A stretch of 64,000 bases of DNA from Bacteroidota bacterium (GCA_021820065.1 JAKAEE010000003.1:28555-92554), one strand, 5' to 3'; positions 35,014-44,802 are shown, numbered from the stretch's first letter. Notes: a model not told the origin generated them from the letters alone. Numbers and translations: made by a program.

Positions 35014-36072
35014 ATGAAAAGATGGAAACTCATTACCGGTGTTATAATTGCTATTGCGGTTGTTGCAACAATTTTGGCGATCAACAAGAAGAAACTTTCT
35101 CAAACCAATGCCGGCGGAATTCAGGATGTTTATTACGTGAGCGTAGCAAAAGTAGAAAAGAAAGACCTCCAGCACTCGCTTAGTTTGGTTGGAACAGTAA
35201 CAGCTTACAACGACGTTAACATTCTTTCCGAAACGCAAGGTAAGATTACGGCAGTTTATGTTAACGTTGGAGATTACAAACAAGCAGGCTCGGTTCTTTT
35301 TCAAGTAGATGATGAATTGAAGAAAGCCGCATTCATGAGCGCCGAAGCTAATTATGACAAAGCAAAAAAAGATTACGCGCGCTTTCAAGATTTATACAAA
35401 CAGAAATCCGCAACCGATGCGCAGCTCGATCAAGCGAAACTTGGTTACGCAATGGCGGAATCTCAGTACATTGTTGCAAAAAGACAATACGAAGACACTA
35501 AAATCAAGACACCGATTTCCGGAATTATAACATCTCGTCCCGTTGATGTAGGTGCAACAGTACAAGGTTCACCGCAACCGACATTGGTTGCCAACATCGT
35601 GGACATTTCACGACTGAAAGTAAAATTGAACGTTGCTGAGGAAGATGCTTTTGTTTTGAAAGTCGGCGATCCGGTTTCTGTAACAACGGATGTTTATCCA
35701 GGCGTAACCTTCAAAGGAAGAATTGAATCTATAAGTTCGAAGGGCGATGATGCTCATACTTATCCGGTTGAGATAACGATACCAAATGAAAAAGCTCATC
35801 CGCTTAAAGCAGGAATGTTTGCTCGAGTTGAATTCACAACTCTGAACAACCACAAGACCCTTGTTATTCCACGCGATGCACTTGTCGGCTCGGTTAGAGA
35901 ACCGCAAGTATTCGTAATTGAAAACGGAATTTCAAAACTGCGCAACATTGTGGTTGGCAACGAATCCGGAACCGACATTCAGGTTCTTCAAGGATTAAAT
36001 GAAGGCGATACAATCGTTGTGAGCGGTCAGAGCAATTTAGTTGAGAACGTAAAAGTACAAATCGTTAAGTAG
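35014..36072 (+). CDS. RND efflux periplasmic adaptor (membrane fusion protein)
   Basis: This is a 352-residue adaptor with an N-terminal membrane anchor (ITGVIIAIAVVATILAI). The barrel-sandwich/lipoyl halves are YNDVNILSETQGKITAVYVNVGD (in pieces) and DTKIKTPISGIITSRPVDVG. A helical hairpin lies between them (about 105-150), followed by a beta-barrel and a membrane-proximal domain ending in GLNEGDTIVVSGQSNLVENVKVQI. It links the RND permease to TolC. GGAG lies upstream of the ATG. Confidence 0.93.
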   Translation: MKRWKLITGVIIAIAVVATILAINKKKLSQTNAGGIQDVYYVSVAKVEKKDLQHSLSLVGTVTAYNDVNILSETQGKITAVYVNVGDYKQAGSVLFQVDDELKKAAFMSAEANYDKAKKDYARFQDLYKQKSATDAQLDQAKLGYAMAESQYIVAKRQYEDTKIKTPISGIITSRPVDVGATVQGSPQPTLVANIVDISRLKVKLNVAEEDAFVLKVGDPVSVTTDVYPGVTFKGRIESISSKGDDAHTYPVEITIPNEKAHPLKAGMFARVEFTTLNNHKTLVIPRDALVGSVREPQVFVIENGISKLRNIVVGNESGTDIQVLQGLNEGDTIVVSGQSNLVENVKVQIVK

Positions 36073-36089
36073 GTTCATAAAAAGGAATT

Positions 36090-39000
36090 TTGAAAATGAC
36101 AATTACCGAATTATCAATAAAAAGACCGTCGCTCATCATCGTAATATTTGCGGCGCTTATAACTGTGGGACTTTTCAGTTACACCAAGCTCAGTTATGAA
36201 TTGATACCGAAATTTTCACCACCGGTTCTTACGATCACCACAATTTATCCCGGTGCTTCACCAAAAGAAGTTGAAACCGGTGTGACAAAGCTTATTGAAG
36301 ACGCAGTTTCCGGAATGGATAAAGTTTCCACTGTGCGTTCAACCTCGATGGAAGGAGTTTCTTCCGTTGTTATTGAATTGCAGCAGTCGGCGAATACGGA
36401 TTTTGCTTTGCAGGATGCACAGCGAAAGGTTGGCGGAATTTTAGCGCAGCTGCCTTCAACGGCAAAAGCTCCCACAATTGCAAAGTTCGCGTTGGATGAA
36501 ATCCCGATTTTGCGAATGGGCGTTTCCGGCGACATGGATTCAAAAGCGTTTTATCAATTTGTGAAAGATCAGCTTCAGCCGCGCCTTTCACGTGTGCCGG
36601 GTGTCGGACAAATTGTTTTGGTCGGAGGAGACGAACGTGAAATTAAAGTTAATCTCGATATGCAAAAGTTGAGAGCGTACGGCTTATCGATTTTGCAGGT
36701 AACTCAAGCGATAAAGAATTCTAACTTGGATTTTCCAACCGGTAAGATCAAAGATAAAGACGGACAGTTCATAGTTCGTCTAGCCGGAAAGATCACAACG
36801 GTAGATGAACTGCGCGATCTTTCGATTGGAGAATCACATTACGGCGGCGAGATAAAACTTGGCGACATTGCTGAGGTGGAAGATGGAATTAAAGATCCAA
36901 CAAACATTACGAGAATCAACTTCAGAAATACAATTGGTGTAATATTACAGAAACAGACTGATGCAAATGCAGTTGAAGTTGCCGGGCTGGTTAAGAAAGA
37001 AATTTCTAAGCTCCAGCAGCAATACAAGAACATCAACTTGAAGTTCGACATTGCAGAAGATGGGTCTCTCTTCACTATCGACGCGGCAAACGCAGTTAAA
37101 GAAGATTTATCAATTGCGATTTTACTCGTTGCCATTGTGATGTTAATGTTCCTGCACAGTATCAGAAACTCGTTGATTGTTTTGGTTGCAATTCCGTCGT
37201 CGTTGATCTCAACCTTCATCGCAATTTACGCGCTGGGATTTACCCTGAACTTGATGACCTTACTCGGTCTCTCTCTCGTAGTGGGAATTCTTGTGGATGA
37301 CTCAATCGTGGTGTTGGAAAATATTTATCATTACCTTGAGCGGGGAACGGAAAGAAAAGAAGCAGCGTTGCGAGGAAGAAACGAAATAGGTTTTGCCGCA
37401 TTGGCAATTACCTCAGTTGACGTTGCGGTGTTCTTGCCGTTGGCTCTCGTCGGCGGTATCGTCGGAAATATTCTCCGCGAATTTGCGGTTGTAGTTGTGT
37501 TCTCAACCTTGATGAGTTTGTTCGTATCATTCACGATGACTCCGCTCCTTGCATCGCGGTTCGGAAAACTGGAACGCTTAACAAAGAAAACTTTGCTCGG
37601 AAAATTTGCACTCTGGTTTGAAAAAGAATTCAAAAACTTCACCGAGTTTTACATCAAAGCATTAAAGTGGAGTTTTATTAACCGAGGTAAAGTTGCACTT
37701 GTTACGATAACAATATTGGTTCTTTCGTTCGCATTAGTTCCAGCCGGATTCATCGGATTTGAATTTATGACTCAAACCGACAGAGGCGAATTTGCAGTTA
37801 CATTGGAATTACCTCCGGGAACCAAACTTGAAACCACAAACAGAGTATCTCAAGAAGTTGAAGCAGAGATTGGAAGAATGCCGGAAGTCGAAAAGATGTA
37901 CGTCAACGTTGGTTCTTCCACTGAAGGCTTGTTGGGATTTAATTCGGCAAACTCAACGGAAATTGACGTTGTTCTCGTTCCAAAGAATAAAAGAAAACGA
38001 AGTACCGACGAGGTGGGCATTGCAATAAAACAATTAGCAATGAAAATTCCGGGCACAAAAGTTAGAGTAAACCCGATCGGTATATTTGGCGTGGCTAATC
38101 AAACGCCGGTGATCTTGCTTCTTTCCGGTCCGAACTACGAGGACGTAGTTAAAACTGCGAACAAGGTTGCCGATGTTGTGAAGACTATTCCGGGAACAGC
38201 AGACGTTCGTCTTTCATCTCAAGAAGGTAATCCGGAAACGAGAATTGTACTCGACAGAAGCAAACTCGTGAACTACGGTTTAACTCTGGCAGAAGTCGGC
38301 GCGACACTTCAAGTTGCATTAACCGGAGATGATGATTCAAAACTTCGCGAAGGTGACACAGACTACGATATCAGAATTGCGCTCGATCAGTTTGATAGAT
38401 CAAAGACCAGCAATTTGGGAGACATAACTTTTGTAAACAGAAAAGGTCAAACAATTTATCTGAAACAATTTGCAACTATTACGCGTGCGACCGGTCCAAC
38501 AAAACTTGGACGGCAGGACAGAAACGCATCGGTAATGGTTTACTCTCAGGCGATAAACAGACCTAGCGGTAGCATCGCGCAGGACATCGAAAAGAAATTG
38601 AAACAGATGAAACTTCCGGCCGGCATAACTTGGACTTGGGAAGGCGACATCAAGAATCAGAACGAATCATTTGGAGATCTCGGCCTGGCATTCTTAGCCG
38701 GCATCTTGTTCACATACATGATCATGGTTGCGTTGTACGATTCATTCATTTATCCGTTTGTAATTTTGTTTTCGATTCCGCTTGCAATGATCGGTGCACT
38801 CTTTGCACTTGCACTCACAATGAAAGCTTTGAGCATCTTCACATTCCTCGGTATTATCATGCTCATCGGTCTGGTGGGCAAGAACGGAATTCTTCTCGTC
38901 GATCGAACGAACTATATGCGCTCGCAAGGTGAAAATCTGCACGATGCATTGATTGATGCGGGCAGAATGAGAATTCGTCCGATCTTTATGACAACGTTAA

Positions 39001-39257
39001 CAATGATTTTCGGAATGATGCCGATTGCTCTTTCTACCAGCTCCGGTTCCGAATGGAAATCCGGTTTGGCTTGGGCGCTTATCGGAGGATTAACATCATC
39101 GTTGTTCTTGACGTTGATTATTGTTCCTGTTGTGTACACAAAAGTTGAAGAATACAGATTGAAAATTCCTGTGCTCTTTGGAAAAGTAAGCGATCTGTTT
39201 CATTTCAAGAAAAAAGGAAAAGAGAACGATGTTGAAGACTTAGGATTGGAAAAGTAA
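36090..39257 (+). CDS. RND family efflux permease (HAE1 type)
   Basis: This is a 1055-residue inner-membrane proton-driven pump with the usual AcrB length and topology: TM1 near residues 15-33, a periplasmic loop, TM2-6, a second periplasmic loop and TM8-12. The proton-relay Asp pair is in GILVDDSIVVLENI near residue 405. The second-half motif GLVGKNGILLVDRTN lies near 925. The N-terminus (ITELSIKRPSLIIVIF) is typical of the HAE1 group. Substrates cannot be predicted. It ends the tetR-tolC-adaptor-RND unit before a terminator. Confidence 0.95.
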   Translation: MKMTITELSIKRPSLIIVIFAALITVGLFSYTKLSYELIPKFSPPVLTITTIYPGASPKEVETGVTKLIEDAVSGMDKVSTVRSTSMEGVSSVVIELQQSANTDFALQDAQRKVGGILAQLPSTAKAPTIAKFALDEIPILRMGVSGDMDSKAFYQFVKDQLQPRLSRVPGVGQIVLVGGDEREIKVNLDMQKLRAYGLSILQVTQAIKNSNLDFPTGKIKDKDGQFIVRLAGKITTVDELRDLSIGESHYGGEIKLGDIAEVEDGIKDPTNITRINFRNTIGVILQKQTDANAVEVAGLVKKEISKLQQQYKNINLKFDIAEDGSLFTIDAANAVKEDLSIAILLVAIVMLMFLHSIRNSLIVLVAIPSSLISTFIAIYALGFTLNLMTLLGLSLVVGILVDDSIVVLENIYHYLERGTERKEAALRGRNEIGFAALAITSVDVAVFLPLALVGGIVGNILREFAVVVVFSTLMSLFVSFTMTPLLASRFGKLERLTKKTLLGKFALWFEKEFKNFTEFYIKALKWSFINRGKVALVTITILVLSFALVPAGFIGFEFMTQTDRGEFAVTLELPPGTKLETTNRVSQEVEAEIGRMPEVEKMYVNVGSSTEGLLGFNSANSTEIDVVLVPKNKRKRSTDEVGIAIKQLAMKIPGTKVRVNPIGIFGVANQTPVILLLSGPNYEDVVKTANKVADVVKTIPGTADVRLSSQEGNPETRIVLDRSKLVNYGLTLAEVGATLQVALTGDDDSKLREGDTDYDIRIALDQFDRSKTSNLGDITFVNRKGQTIYLKQFATITRATGPTKLGRQDRNASVMVYSQAINRPSGSIAQDIEKKLKQMKLPAGITWTWEGDIKNQNESFGDLGLAFLAGILFTYMIMVALYDSFIYPFVILFSIPLAMIGALFALALTMKALSIFTFLGIIMLIGLVGKNGILLVDRTNYMRSQGENLHDALIDAGRMRIRPIFMTTLTMIFGMMPIALSTSSGSEWKSGLAWALIGGLTSSLFLTLIIVPVVYTKVEEYRLKIPVLFGKVSDLFHFKKKGKENDVEDLGLEK

Positions 39258-39300
39258 AGAGCAGTATTTCGTATTGAGTAGTTAGTAGGTAGATTAACTG

Positions 39301-39335
39301 AAAGCCGCAGTCAATTTGATTGCGGCTTTTTCTTT
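39301..39335 (+). terminator. rho-independent terminator
   Basis: The stem AAAGCCGCA (39301-39309)/TGCGGCTTT (39321-39329) with an 11-base loop is followed by a T-rich tract. It ends the efflux operon. Confidence 0.9.
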
Positions 39336-39340
39336 GTGTA

Positions 39341-39380
39341 CTCTGCGGTTAAATCTTTTTGAACCGCGGAGGTCGCAGAG
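39341..39380. repeat. imperfect palindrome (CTCTGCGGTT...CGCAGAG)
   Basis: CTCTGCG/CGCAGAG at the ends and GCGGTT/AACCGC inside give two alternative foldings in a 40-base segment just after the RND terminator. The sequence looks like an interspersed intergenic repeat rather than a second terminator. Confidence 0.4.
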
Positions 39381-39472
39381 AACACGCAAAGCATGCTAAG
39401 AAGTTTTTCTCTTGAATATTTATCGCATATACCGTTTAATTGCAGCAGTTATAAATTAAATTGAGTTAAGAC

Positions 39473-40084
39473 TTGTCAAAATATTCCGTAATTGTTTTCG
39501 ATCTTGGGAATGTTCTCATTCCGTTTGACTACACAGCGCCGTTAAACCACTTCAACAAATTAAAACCGGGACTGGGGGACAAATTTGCGCAGCATTACCG
39601 TGATCACTACAACGTTCACCGCGATTTTGAAAGAGGTACAATTAGCGAAGATGAATATCTCGCTATTATGATTGAGTGGCTTGAAAACAAAATCACCGCG
39701 GACAAATTCCGCCGAATCATTTCAGATATTTTTACTTTGAACTACGACGTTATTCACCTCATTCCGGAGTTAAAGAGGAAATACAAGGTTGTTCTGCTTT
39801 CCAATACAAACAGCATCCACAAACAGTACGGTTACGGCGATTATGATTTTCTGAATTGGTTTGACAAACTTTTTCTGTCTCATGAAGTCGGAGCCGTAAA
39901 ACCGGAAGAAAAAATTTACAGAGCTGTTGAACAGTACACGCAGAAACCTTCCGCCGAACATTTCTTCATTGACGACATTCAAGAATACATCGACGGCGCT
40001 AAGAAATGCGGGTGGGACGGTGTGCGGTTTGTGGGTTATGAAAAGTTGATTACTGAATTGAAAGAAAGGGGAATAATATTTTAA
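39473..40084 (+). CDS. HAD family phosphatase, YihX-like
   Basis: This is a 203-residue HAD-IA hydrolase. The nucleophile motif is VFDLGNVLIPFD (D10), with Gly at the usual second-Asp position as in YihX-type sugar-phosphate phosphatases. Motif II is LLSNTNSIH near residue 106, the Lys of motif III is in GAVKPEEKIY near 140, and motif IV is FFIDDIQEYIDGAKKCGW near 163. The start is a TTG giving MSKYSVIVFDLG. No ATG is available upstream in the frame and the ribosome-binding site is weak. The substrate is unknown. Confidence 0.85.
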   Translation: MSKYSVIVFDLGNVLIPFDYTAPLNHFNKLKPGLGDKFAQHYRDHYNVHRDFERGTISEDEYLAIMIEWLENKITADKFRRIISDIFTLNYDVIHLIPELKRKYKVVLLSNTNSIHKQYGYGDYDFLNWFDKLFLSHEVGAVKPEEKIYRAVEQYTQKPSAEHFFIDDIQEYIDGAKKCGWDGVRFVGYEKLITELKERGIIF

Positions 40085-40236
40085 GAAAAGGAAGGAAGGA
40101 AAAATTAAAAGAAGGAAAGATCAAAAGAAGAAAAGATCAAAAGAATGAAAAGGAAAGATCAAAAGAAGGAATGAAGAAAAGATTTGAAAGGATCATTTTT
40201 AAATTTTTCCTTCTTTCAATCTTTAAATTTTTTCAT
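40084..40236. repeat. purine-rich low-complexity tract with short repeats and inverted pyrimidine half
   Basis: About 110 bases of almost pure A/G on the + strand contain three copies of AAAGATCAAAAGAA (40116, 40132, 40154). A T/C-rich segment (about 40200-40236, TTCCTTCTTTCAATCTTT) can pair with GATTTGAAAG near 40180. It separates the convergent HAD and ArsC-like genes and may act as a weak bidirectional terminator or be an expanded simple repeat. Confidence 0.6.
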
Positions 40237-40241
40237 GCTTT

Positions 40242-40574
40242 TCACCCCCACTTCTTCCAAACATCCGGCTGGTAACCCACTGTAACTTCCTTTCCATTTC
40301 TTACAATTGGCGTTTTTAAAAGTAAGGGATCGCTAAGCAGCTCTTCTTCAACATTGAAAACCATGTACTGCATATTTCTTTTCTTGTACTGCTTGCCATC
40401 ACGGTCAATCAATTCTTCCAGCGGAATAATGCGTGTAATGTTTTCAAGTTCGCCCTTGGCTAATCCTTTTTCGTTCAAATCGCGGAAGTGAAACTGAATC
40501 CCTCTTTCGCTGAAAAATCTTTCCGCCTTTCGCGTTTCGCTGCAACCTTTTGTACCGATTATCTGAACGCTCAT
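40242..40574 (-). CDS. ArsC/Spx family thioredoxin-fold protein
   Basis: This is a 110-residue protein of the ArsC/Spx/YffB superfamily. The active-site Cys is in GTKGCSETRKAE near residue 11, and RDLNEKGLAKGELENI and KTPIVRNGKEVTVGYQPDVW follow in the usual order. The single Cys without a CxxC partner argues against a thioredoxin-like role. Arsenate reductase activity is not supported by any neighbouring ars gene. A regulatory or thiol-related role is possible, as for Spx. Confidence 0.8.
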   Translation of the reverse strand: MSVQIIGTKGCSETRKAERFFSERGIQFHFRDLNEKGLAKGELENITRIIPLEELIDRDGKQYKKRNMQYMVFNVEEELLSDPLLLKTPIVRNGKEVTVGYQPDVWKKWG

Positions 40575-40669
40575 GTAATTGCTATCCGTTTTTAAATTCG
40601 TTCATTGTTTAGGGTGCTCAAAAATTATATTTTTCACCGCAAAATAATCAAACAAAGTGCGGAATACTT

Positions 40670-42709
40670 ATGCGACGGATTAAAATTTTACTTTTCATTT
40701 TATCGGGAATAATTCTTATGAGCTGTTCACAAAAACAAGAGCCGGATAATTTCAAATATGTAACCGAGCAATTTGCGGATCTCAGAATTCAGCGGTACAA
40801 AGTGCCGGGATTTGAAACACTGCCTCTAAAACAGAAAGAACTAATCTACTATTTGTACCAAGCGGCCCTTTCGGGAAGAGAAATTATTTACGATCAGAAT
40901 TACAAAAACAATTTGTACATCAAGCGTACGCTCGAAGGTATTGTGAATACATACACGGGCGACAGAAACTCGTCCGATTTCCAGAAGTTCATGGTTTACA
41001 CTAAACGTGTCTGGTTCTCAAACGGAATTCATCACCACTATTCCAACAAAAAGTTTCTGCCGGAGTTTTCGGAAAAGTATTTCCAAGATTTGGTTTACGG
41101 TTCGGATGAATATTCCTTGCCACTTCAGAATGACGAGAAGCCGGCTGACTTGATTAAAAAGCTCACGCCGATCATGTTCGATCCCAATGTTGATGCCATC
41201 AAAGTCAATCTCAATCCGAAAGTTGACATGGTAAAAAATTCCGCAGTGAATTTTTATGAAGGAGTTTCGCAAAAGGAGGTTGAGGATTTCTACAAGAAGA
41301 TGATCAATCCAAACGATCCGGAACCAATTTCTTACGGACTGAATTCAAAGCTGCTTTTAGAAAAAGGAAAAATATTTGAGCGGCACTGGAAGACCGACAG
41401 TATGTACGCGTTCGCGCTGAGAAAAGTTGTTGATTGGCTGAACAAAGCAATCGGTGTTGCCGAAGACGATCAGCAGAAGAAAGCTTTGCAATTGCTGGTT
41501 GAGTATTATCAAACCGGCGACTTAAAGAAATGGGACGAGTATAACATCGCATGGGTCAAGGACACATCTTCGACCGTAGATTTCATAAGCGGTTTTATCG
41601 AAACATACAACGATCCGCTCGGTTACCGCGGCACTTATGAATCCGTTGTGTCGTTCAAAGATCCCGAAGCGACAAAGAGAATCAAAGCTATCAGCGACAA
41701 CGCTCAATGGTTTGAGGATAATTCTCCGATAATGCCGCAGCACAAAAAGAAAAGCGTGAAAGGAATTTCCGCAAAAGTTATAACCGTTGTTACCGAATCT
41801 GGAGACTCGTCGCCTTCTACTCCTATCGGGATTAATTTGCCGAACGCAAACTGGATTCGTAAAGAATACGGATCGAAATCGGTGAATCTCGGCAACATAG
41901 TCCACTCTTACAACAAAGCCGCAGAGACAAGCGGAGTGCTGGAAGAATTCGCTTACTCGAAAGAAGAAATTGAGCGCGCGAAAAAATACGGCGCTCTCGG
42001 CGACGATCTTCACACCGACATGCATGAGGTAATCGGGCATGCATCGGGACAGTTGAATCCCGGCGTTGGCACTCCGAACGAAACATTGAAAAACTACGCA
42101 TCAACTTTGGAAGAAGCGCGCGCTGATTTGGTTGCGCTCTATTTCATCATGGATCAGAAACTTGTTGATATCGGCGTGATGCCGTCGCTTGAAACCGGCA
42201 AAGCGGTTTACGATCAATACATACGCAACGGTTTGATGGTTCAGCTTGCAAGAATTCAGCCCGGTGAAAATGTTGAGGAAGCGCACATGCGCAACCGTCA
42301 GTTGATTGCAAAGTGGGCTTACGAAAAAGGAATGAACGATCGAGTGATTGAGAAGAAAGTTAGAGACGGGAAAACTTATTTTGTGATTAACGATTACGAT
42401 AGACTGAGGACGTTGTTCGGTGAATTGCTAAAAGAGATTCAAAGAATCAAATCGGAAGGCGATTACAATGCCGGAAAAAATTTGGTTGAAACCTACGGCG
42501 TGAAAGTTGATCCGGAATTACATAAAGAAGTTTTAGAACGCTACAAAAAATTGAACATCGCTCCTTACGCCGGGTTTATTAATCCTGTGTTGATTCCGGT
42601 TGTTGACGGCGATAGAATTATTGATGTTAAGATTGAATATCCCGACGACTTTACAAAACAGATGCTGAATTACGCGAAGGAATATTCGTTCTTGATGACG
42701 TACAATTAG
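40670..42709 (+). CDS. dipeptidyl-peptidase III (M49), lipoprotein
   Basis: This is a 679-residue zinc dipeptidyl aminopeptidase. A lipoprotein signal (FILSGIILMSC, Cys near 19) places it in the envelope. The M49 zinc motif HEVIGH (H452-H457, HExxxH form) and the downstream EEARAD with the third ligand Glu are both intact, and the length fits bacterial DPP III. Characterised members release dipeptides from the N-terminus of oligopeptides. Signalled M49 proteins occur in Bacteroidota. The gene is monocistronic and ends with a perfect hairpin terminator. Confidence 0.92.
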   Translation: MRRIKILLFILSGIILMSCSQKQEPDNFKYVTEQFADLRIQRYKVPGFETLPLKQKELIYYLYQAALSGREIIYDQNYKNNLYIKRTLEGIVNTYTGDRNSSDFQKFMVYTKRVWFSNGIHHHYSNKKFLPEFSEKYFQDLVYGSDEYSLPLQNDEKPADLIKKLTPIMFDPNVDAIKVNLNPKVDMVKNSAVNFYEGVSQKEVEDFYKKMINPNDPEPISYGLNSKLLLEKGKIFERHWKTDSMYAFALRKVVDWLNKAIGVAEDDQQKKALQLLVEYYQTGDLKKWDEYNIAWVKDTSSTVDFISGFIETYNDPLGYRGTYESVVSFKDPEATKRIKAISDNAQWFEDNSPIMPQHKKKSVKGISAKVITVVTESGDSSPSTPIGINLPNANWIRKEYGSKSVNLGNIVHSYNKAAETSGVLEEFAYSKEEIERAKKYGALGDDLHTDMHEVIGHASGQLNPGVGTPNETLKNYASTLEEARADLVALYFIMDQKLVDIGVMPSLETGKAVYDQYIRNGLMVQLARIQPGENVEEAHMRNRQLIAKWAYEKGMNDRVIEKKVRDGKTYFVINDYDRLRTLFGELLKEIQRIKSEGDYNAGKNLVETYGVKVDPELHKEVLERYKKLNIAPYAGFINPVLIPVVDGDRIIDVKIEYPDDFTKQMLNYAKEYSFLMTYN

Positions 42710-42726
42710 AATCACGCAGAAACTGT

Positions 42727-42756
42727 AGTGCGAAACTCTGTTTCGCACTTTTTTTT
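42727..42756 (+). terminator. rho-independent terminator
   Basis: A perfect 10-bp stem AGTGCGAAAC/GTTTCGCACT with a 3-base loop is followed by eight T residues. It follows the DPP III stop by 18 bases. Confidence 0.95.
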
Positions 42757-43067
42757 AACCGCACCAAAATTTGCTAGAGCGATTCAGAGAATCGCTCTAC
42801 ACTTTTTTGACCTCCGCCTGTCTCCCCCTCCTTCTCTTCGTCAAGCTCAGAGTGACGGAGGGGGAATTTCCAAAAGGGATGCCTATGGCAAAAGGGGGTG
42901 GTTTAGATTGTTGCCGCAATTCTTCTATAGAAAGCTTTGATCTCCGTTAACGTCAGCATCTGCGTTTTCCACGAAGGAATAATATTTCACTTCTCGTTTT
43001 ATTAGCGGATATTTGTGATGAGCATCGAGGACGATGTGGTTTCAATTCATAATTAAATTGCAGTCGG
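42757..43067. other. non-coding intergenic stretch with repeat-like segments
   Basis: After the terminator there is no convincing gene up to 43068. The stretch holds a perfect palindrome at 42775-42799. It also holds an inverted repeat CCCCCTCC/GGAGGGGG flanking CTTCGTCAAGCTCAGAGTGAC at about 42823-42867, and a G-rich stretch ending at GGGGGTGG near 42902. These have the look of dispersed repeats. The last 100 bases are AT-rich and presumably hold the promoter of the histidine kinase gene. Confidence 0.5.
42775..42799. repeat. perfect palindromic repeat (TAGAGCGATTC)
   Basis: TAGAGCGATTC and GAATCGCTCTA form an 11-bp perfect stem with a 3-base loop, and CACTTTTTTG follows. The arm GCTCTACA matches the right arm of the palindrome at 13047-13060. 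It may be a copy of the same family and may also act as a second terminator. Confidence 0.65.
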
Positions 43068-44093
43068 ATGAAAAAACGTCATTCCCTTCTCTTTCTGATT
43101 TTCGCTTTCGTCTTCGCGCAGCTTGCGTGGATGGGACTTCTTACATTGTGGATTTACTGGTACGTCTCCAACAATTTAATTTTCCAACAAGTTGGAGATA
43201 AACTTTCACCTCAGATAGTTATTGATAGTCCGAACGTTGGTGTTTTTGTCGGCGGAATTATTTTAATCGTTCTAATTGCCGTGGCTCTCTTTTTTATTTT
43301 CCGCAACCTTACCGTGCAAATGAAAGTGACAACTCTTTACGATAACTTCATTGCCAACGTTACGCACGAACTCAAATCGCCTCTGTCGTCAATTCAATTG
43401 TATCTCGAAACGCTCAGCATCAAAAAAGTTCAAGCCGATAAGCAGAAAGAATTTTTGGAAATAATGATGAAGGATGCCAACCGGCTGAAGAAACTGATAA
43501 ATTCCATTCTGGAAATATCACGGCTTGAGCAGAAAAGAATTGCACATGATTACCACGTGTACAACGCCGATTCGATAATTAAGCAGCTCGTTGCAGATGC
43601 CGTCGGGCAGTTCCGGCTTTCGGATAACAGCGTTAAAATTAAAGGCGAGCTTCAATGCAAATGTGTGATTGACAAAGACGCGATGCAAATTGTTTTTGAT
43701 AATCTTACGGATAACGCAATTAAGTATTCCAGACCGCCGGTAAATATTGATGTAAAAATTTCCCGCCTTCCCAAAAGAATTTTGATTGAGTTTATCGATA
43801 AGGGCATCGGCATCGAGCAGAAAAATCAAAAAACAATTTTTCATAAATTTCAGCGGATCGATAACAAGAATATTCCAAACGTAAAAGGCACGGGTCTCGG
43901 GCTCTACTGGGTTAAAGAAATTGTGAAATTTCACGGCGGCAGAGTTTCCGTATTCAGCGAAGGAGAAAACAAAGGGAGCTGTTTTAGAATCGAGCTGCCG
44001 ATTTACCAGACATCGAAAAAGTTTTATGTTAATTCGCTGCTGAGACAAACTGCGCGTAAAGAAAAAACTATGGAAGTAACCGATGGAGAATGA
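43068..44093 (+). CDS. two-component sensor histidine kinase
   Basis: This is a 341-residue membrane kinase with two transmembrane helices (about 6-30 and 62-84) bordering a short periplasmic loop. The HisKA motif is NVTHELKSPLSSIQ with phospho-accepting H100. The HATPase_c boxes are DNLTDNAIKYS near 213, DKGIGIEQKN near 245 and GTGLGLYWVKEI near 278. The small sensor loop suggests membrane-linked signals. The response regulator gene overlaps its 3' end by 11 bases, so the pair is cognate and coupled. Confidence 0.93.
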   Translation: MKKRHSLLFLIFAFVFAQLAWMGLLTLWIYWYVSNNLIFQQVGDKLSPQIVIDSPNVGVFVGGIILIVLIAVALFFIFRNLTVQMKVTTLYDNFIANVTHELKSPLSSIQLYLETLSIKKVQADKQKEFLEIMMKDANRLKKLINSILEISRLEQKRIAHDYHVYNADSIIKQLVADAVGQFRLSDNSVKIKGELQCKCVIDKDAMQIVFDNLTDNAIKYSRPPVNIDVKISRLPKRILIEFIDKGIGIEQKNQKTIFHKFQRIDNKNIPNVKGTGLGLYWVKEIVKFHGGRVSVFSEGENKGSCFRIELPIYQTSKKFYVNSLLRQTARKEKTMEVTDGE

Positions 44094-44802
44094 TTCAATA
44101 AGAAAGGAAAAAATTTTACTCGTCGAAGATGAAGAAACTCTCGCCATCGGTCTTGAATACAATTTGACCGACGAGGGCTATGCGGTTGATTGGGCAAGGG
44201 ACGGCAGACAAGCGCTTGTGCTGTTTAACACGAACGAATACGATCTTATAATTCTGGATATAATGCTGCCGTATTACAACGGATTTGAAATTGCGCAGCA
44301 AGTGCGCGCAAAATATCCTCAGATGCCGATACTTATGTTGACGGCACGAACGTCGGTAGAAGATAAAGTAAGAGGACTTGAACTCGGCGCGGATGATTAC
44401 ATGACCAAACCGTTTCATCTTCAAGAACTTCTGCTGCGTATTAAGGGAATGCTGAAACGGAAGTTGTGGTACAAATCTTCAACGGAATCCCAGCCGGTTT
44501 TTCGTTTCGGGAATAACGAAATAAATTTTGAAAATCTTCACTGCAAAAGCAGCGATAAAGAATTTGTTCTAACCCAGCGCGAGGCAATGGTGATGAAATA
44601 TCTGTTGGAAAAAAAAGGGAAGATTGTTTCTCGGAAAGAACTGCTTGAGAATGTTTGGCACATAACTTCCGAAGTTGAAACGAGAACGGTAGATAATTTT
44701 ATTTCACGCCTCAGAAAATATTTTGAGGAAGATCCTCAAAGTCCGGTTTATATAAAAAGCATTAGAAGCGCGGGATATTCGTTTGAGGATAAAATTGATT
44801 GA
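44083..44802 (+). CDS. OmpR/PhoB family response regulator
   Basis: This is a 239-residue regulator. The receiver domain (about 10-125) has the acidic pocket VEDEE, the phospho-accepting D59 in ILDIMLP and the switch Lys in MTKPFH. The C-terminal winged helix (about 140-235) has TQREAMVMKYLLEKKGKIVSR and TVDNFISRLRKYF. It overlaps the kinase gene by 11 bases. Target promoters are unknown. Confidence 0.95.
   Translation: MENDSIRKEKILLVEDEETLAIGLEYNLTDEGYAVDWARDGRQALVLFNTNEYDLIILDIMLPYYNGFEIAQQVRAKYPQMPILMLTARTSVEDKVRGLELGADDYMTKPFHLQELLLRIKGMLKRKLWYKSSTESQPVFRFGNNEINFENLHCKSSDKEFVLTQREAMVMKYLLEKKGKIVSRKELLENVWHITSEVETRTVDNFISRLRKYFEEDPQSPVYIKSIRSAGYSFEDKID

Noticed and set aside
40084..40236. 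Possible CRISPR-like repeats
   Set aside because: Repeat units are short, irregular in period and not separated by unique spacers. No cas gene is in the window.
40242..40574. Arsenate reductase (arsC) role
   Set aside because: The single-Cys ArsC/Spx fold is clear, but no arsenic resistance gene is nearby, so the specific function is not supported.
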